From Owenia fusiformis (taxonomy: Eukaryota; Annelida; Polychaeta; Sabellida; Oweniidae): a DNA stretch of 64,000 nucleotides. Within the stretch, counting starts at the first letter, position 1; each line of letters begins with the position of its first letter. The notes under the pieces are model-generated. The model was given only the letters and a program-made list of their open reading frames with translations, was not told the origin of the DNA and did not search any database. The position numbers and the translations under genes were made by a program. The DNA lies in the NCBI GenBank assembly GCA_903813345.2, contig CAIIXF020000001.1, forward strand, positions 53,523,885 through 53,587,884, in the 5' to 3' direction. Below are positions 33,901 to 45,900 of the stretch, piece after piece.

Positions 33901-36900
33901 AGCTTACATCTGTGTAATACCCAGGGAAGGCCTTCAACTGTATGGGTGCTATAAACTCCTTGAGGAATTCAAGCCAGGTTTTCTCCAATCCCACTTGTTT
34001 CATATGAATGTCTACTGTTGGAACATTCTCATAACCAGTAGATAATCGGGAATCCTGGATGGAGAAAAATCAACTTGACATAAAATCTATATTAGGTGCT
34101 ATAATATTAGTTATTCTGGACATAGAATCATAAGCTTTATATACATCTGTATAACACCAAGGAGTTGTAATGTACACCAGCCAAACTGAAATTATTCATG
34201 TACATAAAACCAAGATGTTATACATATGCATAAAAACTTATGCTTGCAAAGATGCCAAAATGCAACAAGCCAAGCTGCCACATCCACAGCTGCCTATTTC
34301 TTAGTCCAAACAAGCCTAAAATTAGAGGGTGTCGGTTTGAGTCATGATTGGTAAGAGGGGTGTTTCTTGTCATGGAATCCAGGAAGTCCTACCCTTGTGT
34401 AAAAGCCTGGGAACGCCTTCAGACTGACTGGTGCTATGTAGTCCTTCAAGAAAGTCAGCCAGTGGGGTTCAAGGCCAACCTGGTTCATATGGATGTCAAC
34501 AGTGGGGACATTCTCATAGCCACCTGCTAGTCTCGCGTCCTAGATATACAAACAATGTTACATTTTGACAGAATATCAAAACTCATCATGCACCAATTTA
34601 AAAACTAGACATAATTCAAAATATGTCTTCAATTTGGTCATATACTGAATACTAGACTATTATTAATATATAATGTAATATATATAAAACTTAAACAATG
34701 TGTAAGCACAATAGCTGAAGGGAACACACCAAAGTACTAAAGAAATTGCTTTTACAATTTTAAATCATTAAATAAAAAAAATACTATCTGATGAATGCAA
34801 GGACGACAAATTAGGGCTTAGTGGTTGGAAGACTGACTCGTGTACTCGAGTTTTACTCGCATTTGTCCTAAAAATCAATTGATCGAGTTGAAAACTTGAA
34901 CTCGCGATTTGAAATGTTTACCAAAAATTATTTTTCACTCGTTTTCACCTTACCTTGACTCGCGATTCGTCTCTCCTATTCGCAATTTCCATGCTTATAG
35001 TTGTAATGTTCTGCTTAATCTGTATAGAAAACAACTTATTTTCTATTTAATGCCATGTGCGGAAGACAAACATACTCGGATTTTATTCTGCGTTCGTTAT
35101 TTTTATGCAAAAGTTTCATTTCCGGTTTGATGCATTCTGGGAATATCCAACAGCCGGGAATTTTAAAATATTTGTCTACCGCGGTGCATCCTGGAACTTT
35201 CTGGATTGACGAAGTTTGTTTTCACTATTTATTCGGTAAGTTTTACTATCTATAGGGGACTAGCGGTGAACTTTAACGATCTATAGGGATGTGCAATACG
35301 ATTTAGACAATAAAAAGTATAAAGGCACTTGAAAGACTTGATCAAATTGATGAATTCTGCCGCTACTTCGGAAACTGAAACAGAAAAGTAACTCAACTAA
35401 GTCAAATCGCGATTATAATCGTGGTTTTTCATGGCCCACTCGAGTGGAGATTTTCAGGCGAGTCCGACCACTATTAGGGCTCCAATGATTTTCAAAATTT
35501 CTCAGTTCCGTTTCAGTACACCATCAGAGCAATACAATATATTTCCAGAGGCATGAACTGAAAGTATATTTCTCTCCGGAACATACCTCATTTTTGCCCC
35601 CAGACCACCCTTTTCCGCCGTCATGCGTCTCCATGATCTCAATAAGGTGTTCACAGTACTCAGGGGTCACAACAGGGTACCAGTAGACATCAGGGCAGGG
35701 TTGTGTCAACTCTAGCTCATTCAGGTGCTTGTAGTAATCTGGGTGGATGTATTTTCTCTCCCAATCCTAAACAAAAAGACTGAGTCAATATTTGAGAACT
35801 TCACTCAATAAATTTCGACTCATATTGTTGTTTTCATTAGAGCAACCCACTATCACGCACACTCCCTCACTGGAACACTTTTAGAGGTACCAAAGATGTT
35901 CCATGTGTGCAGGTTTTACAAATAATTGCACTCTGTCAAAGATTACTTGTATTGCCACTCATGAAATTAATAGAATCGAATCAATTAATCAGGGTGAGTT
36001 GTGTCACTAAGTAAGAAATAGCCTAGTTCAGAAATATGTCACTAAACATACTTTGTAAATTTAATCAATCTTGGGAATATACACAAACCCTTGTGTCACC
36101 CACTCATTGTATATGTATATTGTATGTGTTTTGTGAAATAAACAAATTGAAATTGAAATATTTTGATAAGCTACGTCAATTGACTATGGTGGATCATCAT
36201 AATGACATGCTCCTTTCAACCTTTTAGCTTCATCACCTTAGAGCTTGTGTCAAAATGATGACAGTTTTGGAAATATTAAGTTGATTTCATAATGGTTTAA
36301 CATCCACCCTTGTATTAACTAAAGCATTTATTTATTTGCACTGATGCCCAACAGCCAAACATATATCCAACAATACATAAAATATTACAACTTTACAATA
36401 TTTTCATATCACAAAAAATGAATTTTAAAATGTTGATTTGCCTTTCACTTGAATCATTCAAAAAATCATCATTCCTCATTTATACCCTCAAGCCAAATGA
36501 AATAAACATCATTCTTCCATTTCAACACCATCCATTATGTGTACCTGTCTGTTGTCAAACATCTGGTACATCTCTTCATGGACGTGCGTTGGATCAACAT
36601 TGTCACTGTTGATCAGGTGACCATAGTCGTCAGCTTTGTTCATCACATACATGAACACACCCTGGAATAAAATCAGAGTCATTTTTCATTCAAGACATGG
36701 TTACTTGATGGTTGTGATTGGTTGAACACAGGTCTATTGAAATGAACATATCATACAGTTTTATAGTCAACCTTGTTCATCACATACATGAACACACTCT
36801 GGAATAAAATCCATATTCAGATCATTTTTCATAAAAGACATGATTGCTTTATTATTCTGTGATTGGTTGAATGTAGCTATCCTTGTCAGTAGCATACATG

Positions 36901-39900
36901 GACACATTCTTGAGCAAAATCATGATCATGTGAATCTTCAAACAAGACATGGCATCTTCCTATATAAATAAATACTGCATTTGATATGATTTATGTATTT
37001 CTTCATTATTATGTCACAGCTCACATTTCAGTCCCTTTGGTAGGAAAACAACAATAAGAAAAGAAACATCATCTGATATTGCTGAATCAAATACATGTGA
37101 ATCATTTAACATGATAATCAAATCAAATAAAATCGACAAAAAATATATAATGTACCTTATCTCTAAGTGTTTTGCAGAAGGCCATATCAGGGTCCAGGTC
37201 TCCATTGAGAAAAGCTCCCCTAAGTTCCTCCAGTCTGTGACCATGCACTAAGATAACATTGGCCATGTATGGAACATTCCAGATTCCTCTGAAAATGCGA
37301 AATATTTAATTATTTCTTTGAGCGATCAGTGGGAATTACACTGACTTCCAAGCTATCAGAACCTCTCAATAGTTGGATTTACACAACACTACACTTAGCT
37401 AAAATGTTTTAGTGTTAATATTCCAAGGATTTTCATGTATTGCGCTGATCACAAGGATTTTTGTATGAGCTCTAAGCGAATCCCACTTGGAATGCTTCGA
37501 ATATTGCAAATAGGTCCAATGGGTATTTGAATGCTAAATATTAAAATATGAATGTTGCTTATATCTTAAATAAACCTACTTTTTTCTGTATTCAATAATT
37601 TCCATGTAGTCATCAGAACGTTTATAGAAACCATCTCTCCCTATAGCACCCCAGAAATTGGACCAGAGCTTGCCAGGACGCATGATCAATGGGGCAATAA
37701 CTGATCTGTTCTGTTCTATCAATGTTGTCAGTACATTGGCATTGTCTAAGTGAGCCTCACTGTCCAGCATGAAGAAGTACTGGCAGTTGATATTGATGCA
37801 CTCATCACTGGAACATATATTCAATTATGTTTGTATGCACTTAAAGCCTCAGTCACATTTGGTCATCGTATATCAGCCATACACAAAATCGATATAGAAA
37901 ATCAACATTGTATTGCTTTTTATCTCTATATCTTATATTACTCTCGATTTTGGGAAGCTACGGTCACCGTACGGATGCTGTAGATCAAAAGTGATTGAGC
38001 CATAGGTAAAGCACATTTTTGTGAATTCTCGTTTTATAGTATTTCAGCGAGCCAATTATATGACATCAACGAACAGTTTCTAGGGGTCACACGGTTTGAG
38101 ATTTCACGGTTCGGTTCGGTGATTGTATTTCACAGTTCGGTTCGGTTCTGATTGCGGTTCTCACGGGCCTCGTGAAATGAGCAAAAATATATGAAATTGA
38201 TCCGAAAATCAGAAAACATACTAAGTGTGTCACAGTGTTTTATTGTATTCAGTATTGTAAGTATCCAGTTTCACACAATGTTTGTTTGTTTGTTCAGTCT
38301 TTTTTCCCTCCCTCCCTTCAAAAATATCTGTGTGTTCACTGTGTTGATCTTCTTGTTTGATGTTCAAATTTTTTCAACACAAAATAACTTGTCAACTGTT
38401 GGCAAAATTACTTTGTCAGGACTCAACATGGATCAAAGGCGAACGTAATACACAGAACGTGACTCGTTCGCAAATTCAATGCATTCGGCGTTCGGCTTTT
38501 TACAGTATACTGTTCTATCAACCAATAGGATTGTGCGAAATGTTTAGCGTAGGTCCAGGAGGAGTGAGTAGCTCCCATAATTCTTTCATATTCTATCGTA
38601 TTCGGGGATTCCCCATTACATCATCTCTTGCATCATCTCCAATCAAATTGCAGGATTCGATCACGTGAACAATCATGGGCACATGCTCTCTCAGTGCTGC
38701 GCATGCGCAGAGTTAAATTTTAAATCGTGAGAATGGCGTTTACATCAGTTCAACATCGTCATTTCAAACCTACGGTAATACTATTGAAGTTACTCGATCC
38801 ATACTTGTAGAGAATACTCATAAAACTACAGTGAACATTTGGAGATCCATTTCAACGGAAAATTGAGGCCTGTTTATAAAATTTGTTTTCGAACGTGCTA
38901 ATATGATAGGGCATCTTTGGGAAATCTCCCCCCCTGGCATAGGTCACTTCCAGGTCAATATGCCGGTGAAATTTATCAACATTTTCCTTTTGTTTTTGTT
39001 ATCTGCCGTCTATATCAGAAGATCGTCGTAAATATCAGGTATGTTTCGCATTATTGCATGATGATTAACGATTCCAGACGATGTTTAGTTAATTGGTATT
39101 ACACGAAAGCTTGAAATGGAGTTTAATTCCGAGTTTACATTTTTATTTTTCTGAAGTGAAACTGAAAATGTCACGGTTCTTCAAGAACCGCGGTTTTCAA
39201 GATTGTGTGCGAGCTAACCGTCGTGGAGGTATGAACCGCGGTAACCGCAAGCCACGGTTAACCGTGTGACCCCTAACAGTTTCCATGTCAAATCGATTTT
39301 AAATGATGTCAAGGTATTATACTTACATGGCCATATTTTTGGCTTTCCATTGGTTAATTTTACTCTCGGGTGTATATTGAGTGACGGAGGCATAATCATT
39401 CTGGTGTTCTAGGAGGAACTTATTCACATCTTCAGTATGGTAAGTATCCTGCAAATAGATAATACACATGACATATTGCACAATGCATATTAGTACAGTG
39501 TGACAGGGTCCCAAGAGGGAGGTTTTAGAAAAACAACATGGTACTAGTAACTCAAAATTCAATTTTGACCAGTAGGTGTGAAATCCTTACTACACCCTGG
39601 CATATACAAGAATATTACCTTACCAGGTGTCTTTTCCTAATTCCAAGATTATCATAAGATAAATAAATTACAACTGAAAAATATTTTTACTTACAGTTCA
39701 AAATGTGATACAATGAAAAATGGAATTTCAAAGAGTTAGAATCTAACTTACAGCATAGTGTAGAAAGATGTCAATTCTGCTCTTGGGGTATTTCAGAGCT
39801 GCTACCTTCTCAAAGAACTCCTTAATGAAAGGTGTTGGTCTTTCAATAAAGATACTAAGGAGAACCTTGGGATGATCTTCTTCCTATAACAAATAAAAAA

Positions 39901-42900
39901 AAAATGATCTTGTTACAACACTTCTAGGCTCAGAGGTTCCTAAATTCCTTAAATGTAGTTTTCTAAAATTCTAAATCTACTACAATTTTAACAACAAAAT
40001 TTAAAATAAATCAGACTCATCAAATAAATACACAACAAAATATATAAATGTTGTCACACATGCATTTTGCCACAACATTATTAATAGTGGAGACAGGAGA
40101 ATACAAGTGTTTCCTAACCTTGAGTCCATTGATGGAGATGGTGTCTTCTTTACAACCTTGACAGCCATTGATTGGTGTCCAGTGGTCTACCAGGTAGTTG
40201 TTTAAAGCATTGAATTCAGGCTGGAACCAAATACATATAGTTGAAATTACACATGCAATCTAGATTGAAAGCAATTTTCCATTCAACTTTAACTTGAAGT
40301 TATTATCCCCAATTGTAAAATGTTCCATAACAAGAAGGACAACTTAACTGAGAAAGTTGCATTGAAGAAAGTACCTTGATGGAGTCATTCTCATGTTACT
40401 TGTACTTGTGATCTTCAAGGTTTTGGATAAAGTTTAGGAAGTTGATGCTTCGTGGTTCAGAAATGTAGGCAAATTACAAGCTATATATGTTGTACCTTGA
40501 TGGGGCCATTTCCATGAACTACCATAGGTGTGCTCCCAGAATATGTGTTGTACAGAAAGCTGCTTCCTCCCTTAAACTTCAGTTTGACCTCATCTAAAAC
40601 AATTACATACATCCAGGATTTTACAGCTGAGTAAGCATTATCATAGATACAACAAGGCATTAACATGCAAAATGTCACCACCAGCCATATGTTACAGACA
40701 CTGAACACACACCACCAAACTCAGACCATCGAACACCAATCACCAAACATTCACCACTGAACACCATCCAACAAAATATTTTATCTTGTGGTTATCACAA
40801 CCCTTCTATCTATCCATATTCATGAAATATCTTCTTATTAATATATTATCTGACAACAAAATTATATTATTTAAAGATAAAATTGCCAACATTACCTAAT
40901 GCACCATGTAGATTTTGGAAGATTTCATTCTTGGTGTCCAACTTGATTGATAGCTGTTTCTGAAATTATATGAAACAAAATTAATCTTTTTCATTCTATC
41001 CTTTGGTATTTGAGAAATAATAGAACTGCAGTAAGAACTAAATAGCAATCACAAACCTAGTTTTGTTAAAAAAAAATATCTTGATTTTTCAATATTCTCT
41101 ACGATAAATAAAAAATGATTGTGTTACATCCTCTACAAGGTTTTACTGGGATTCTCAATCATAATGGGCTACTTACCCTAAGATCTTTATTGAGGAAAAT
41201 CTTGGTGTAGAAGAGTTGGTCATCATCCTCAAATCCGACAGCTGAACTGGTCAATATAGAGTATATTTGTGGGGCATAACCCATGAATCCTGAAAACAAC
41301 ACCATTTGTAGATGATAAATATATAGTCCTATTCTATATCTCAGAGGCCATGTGAAAATATCTTTTCTGTAGAAGTAATTTGAAAAGAAAAGAAAAACAT
41401 ATTTCAACATAAGCAACATATTAATACATACCCATAAGCTAATCAGAGAAATGGGTCTAATCCTTTGTTTTTATCTTGCGAAAAAATGAACCTTTGTAAT
41501 ATATGTGAGTGAAGTGAAGTTTTACTTTTGGCATGAAATGACACATATGATTATTCTGAGACTTCCAGGATAAAGGACACTTCAAAAGTGATTTTTGGTA
41601 CTTTGCAACTTGTTTTTTGTATTGTAACTTTTAATGACACCCTGTACAACTTTTTGGAAAAAATTGTAACTTTCTCGGTTGTCAAAATATTACATCATGG
41701 ATTCTGTATGTAATCTTCAAAATAAGACAATGTGAACTTTGTGATGATCACTGGCTTAATATTATAACTTTTGATTTATCAAATACTATGCAGCCAAGTA
41801 AATGTAATATTTATTGTACATTACTATGTAGTAATAATGTTTCATTGGCCGTTCATGGCTTTATAGCCTTAAAAGGGAGCACTAAACTCTTACCTCCAGA
41901 GTTCAAGTACCTCTTCTCAGTCATCTTTACAAGTGGATAATCATCCTGGAATCACAATCAACCATCACATAAAAAATTAGCATATAACTTTATGCAATAA
42001 TTTCAATGTTTCTCTATCCCATTTGATTAATCATGTAAAATAAATATGCATCATTTCATTAAAAAAAATGTTAAATTCATGATCATTTTCAATAACTGCT
42101 GAATGGACATTATTTTGATATACATTGTACATGTACTTCAGGATGTGACCCAATGCTTTACAAAACATATCTTCAAGAACACATGTACCAACCATTAGAT
42201 CTCTATCAGGCCAGCAAAACCCTTCTGCAGAGAACACAACTTTGGAGTTCATCTTTTCGAATGCTGCCAGGATATCTTTTTCACCACTTGTGAACACAAG
42301 ATCATAGCTGAAAATAGAAGATAAAAGAAATATTTGAGATGATCTAAAATTTGAGTGTAACAAATTGGCTTGAAATTTTAGGGTGAGGCGAGTCAAAAAA
42401 GTAACCCAAATAAATATTAATAACTCAGTCAGTTAGCCAGGTGTTCAGATATACAGGTTTCACTGTATTTTTTTAACAATTGGCAATCCTGGTATTGTGT
42501 TGTATACATATGCTCTACTTTATCAGAATTTCAAAGTGGTACCAATTGATTCTACATGTCATATTGATATGCACAATAGAATAAGCAATTTTTTATTTTG
42601 ACAGTTTTGATAAATTGACTAAATCTGAAAAAGATTGCTCACTTACACAAATAGGGTGTTTCGTGAGGGTTTTCGATATACTGGTCAAAGATAAACAATG
42701 AAAGAGAAAGCTGGATTAGACTGAAAGAAACTGATCAGGACCATTTGACTCTTGCTTATGTCACACCCTGGACACAAATGTTTTAAGGACAGGTGGAAAA
42801 AAACATTTTGGTAAAAAATTGCTATACCTGCACATGTTATTTTCTGGTACACTATAAAGTATGAAGGCATGTGTTAAATTCCTTGCTTTTTTCAGGAAAG

Positions 42901-45900
42901 TATTATTACATTGTCTTCTTTTAGTATATCTGGTAAGAGGTGAATGGGAACTCCAGGAAATTCTGATATTTCACACTTTCTATTTTTCCAAATTTTCTTT
43001 CAAAGTTTCCAGACAACACAGGAGCTACCATTGACCTGTTTCCATGTGCAGGTATAGCAATTTTTTACCAAAATGTTACTTTCCAGCTGAACCTTAAATC
43101 ATTGACATAAATTTTGAACATGTACTGACCTGTCAGTGAACATGACAATAAGGTCCTCCCTGTCTTTATACTGCTCCATGGCCTCCTTCAATAGTATGAT
43201 CTTGTGACCACCTCCAGTTCCCATCTCCATATCTCCTCCCTTCCACTCCTCTCCCAGACCAAGGGTCTAAATTAAACCACATAGTAATATAAGGGTTACG
43301 TCCTACTGGGAGGATGATACGGTAACATAAAACGGAAAAAAAATCTTAATCCTAAAGAGCATAGAAAGAGTCTTTACTCGCTACAGAGAGCTACAATATA
43401 TAATTGACATTTGAAAACAATATCAATTATTATAACCAGAACAACGGCAACACCAAAGCGTAGCGAATCCCATCGAACAGAAATGGCTGGCATTTTTACA
43501 AACGAAATATACAGCAAATATCATAAAAACACACCAGAAAGGCCACCATTTTCAAAATGGTTGCTCACTAGCCAAGTTATCATCAGAAGAAATAATATGC
43601 TTTTAAGTAGCCACCTATAAAATTTTTGAAAAATCGCACACATGTACTTGTAAAATAACACACATAAAAATGGTGGCCATTTTTCAAAATGGCCGACTAC
43701 ACCCCAAAGTTTTATTAGACAATGTGCCATGCTTAGAGTATTCATATATCAAATATGAACAAAATCGCTCCACTACTTTTCAAGTTATAGTAAAAAATGT
43801 AAAAATGACAGCCATTTTTTAAAATGGCCGCCTACTATCTGAAGTGTCATGAGACAGTGTGCAATGCTCAAGCTCGTAAGTATTCACATATCAAATATGA
43901 ACTAAATTGCTTCACTACTTTTCAAGTTATAGTAAAAAACGTAAAAATGGTGGCCATTTTTCAAAATGGTCGCCTACTACCTAAAGTGTCATTAGACAGT
44001 GTGCCATGCTTATAGTATTCACATACCAAATATGAACAAAATCGCTCCACTACTTTTCGAGTTATAGTAAAATATGTTAAAATGGCGGCCATTTTTCAAA
44101 AAAAAATTTCAAAAAGTGTCATAGGACAGTGTGCCATGCTTATAGTATTCACATACCAAATATGAACAAAATCACTCGACTACTTTTCGAGTTATAGTAA
44201 AATACATTAAAATGGCGGCCATTTTTCAAAAAAAAATTTCAAAATGGCCGCCTTGTACCAAAAGTGTCATAGGACAGTGTGCCATGCTTATAGTATTCAC
44301 ATACCAAATATGAACAAAATCGCTCCACTACTTTTCGAGTTATAGTAAAATATGTTAAATTCTACCAAAAGTGTCTTTAGACAGTGATCAATGTTTATAG
44401 TATTCACATACCAAATAAAAACAAAATCGCTCCACTACTTTTCGAGTTACAGCAAAAATCGTAAAATAACGAGTAAAGGCCGCCATTTTTTAAGATGGCT
44501 GCCATGTGCTTTTTAATATCTACATTTGTAGTTTTATTAATGTCCTTTATAATTTTTTTACTCTAAAAACATATTGCTATTACAGTTTTACATATTGCAC
44601 CTAAATTACTGTAAAATCGGCACTAAAATGGTCGCCATTTTGAAATGAGCGGCCATTTTGAAAATCGGCTTTCGAGCAGAACTCCTACCCCCATAGGGTA
44701 TATGTGTACAAAATATGAACAAAATCGGGCCAACGGTATTTGAGTTATTGCCCGGACGGACGGACGGACAGACGGATGGACTGACGGACGGACGGACGTA
44801 CGTACGTACGGACGGACGGACGGAGGCGTTCCCTATATCCCTCCGAACTTCGTTGGATGGGATAATAATATAGAGTTGAATCTCTGTCATATTATTGAAT
44901 ACCATATGCAAATAGATTTAACACGGGTAACTAGAGTATCCGCGTATATTGAGTATGACCGGTTCTAAGCTTACGAGTGTGACCGTATTTCTGTTCCTAT
45001 AAACAGACGAGGTGAGTACTTGCTTTTTATGAACACTTTCGAACGTTTTCTTTTTATCCTACTTGGTCAATGAATGATACTTGGTATACTTATAATGCCA
45101 GGCATATCACAAGGGGCCTTAATCAAGAGAAAACGTATTAATATTAGATTGAAGCCGTAAAATCCTAGTTTCCAGCATCTTTGATCAGTTTTTGTGTAAC
45201 ACAACGCAACTCCGAAGAGGATGACACATCTTATGTATAATATATAGCTAGATCTACGAATTAGTCATGAATATTTTAAATAATTTAGCCTGCTCTGTCC
45301 AAATATGATACATCTTTGAATTTTTGAGAATACGAATGTCACTGGTGCCCCATTATTGGAGAATACGGTTGTGAAATGTCTTGGATCGGCATTTAACCGG
45401 TGTTTGGACTTTTAGCGGTGACAGATGCAAAAGGTAATTCGAAATACCAGAATGTTGAGGCTCTTCAGACGCTTTCAGTAGGTCTCCAATATAAAGTGGG
45501 AAGAACTAAATAAGACTTATAGTGTCAAGAGCCTATTTTTTCCAAAAGAATTCAGTTAAACGTAGACCGAAAACAATAGCCTTGTTTGATTATAATTATG
45601 TTGTCCCATTTCAGACCTTTTGTAGATTTGTGGTTAAATCAGTTGACCCGATTTCAGAATGTTGGCGAAAGTAATGCTTTTAGAACATTTTTTATCGAAT
45701 TTCAGTAATATAATAAGACAGGTTTTATACCAATACATTACAATGCATGGAAAGAAAAGTTTATCATGTATTTGAAAATATAAACATATTACTTTGTAAC
45801 CAAATTGCTGAAACTACACATTTAACTTAAAATACAACATTTTTCAGATGGCAGCATCAGTAACACCTCTTATTGAGGAGCTTGACCTCAGTGTCATCAG

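Noticed and set aside
38191-38668. Frames of 85 and 103 codons on the plus strand
   Set aside because: Inside the hAT-type element 38081-39275, with no similarity to transposase.
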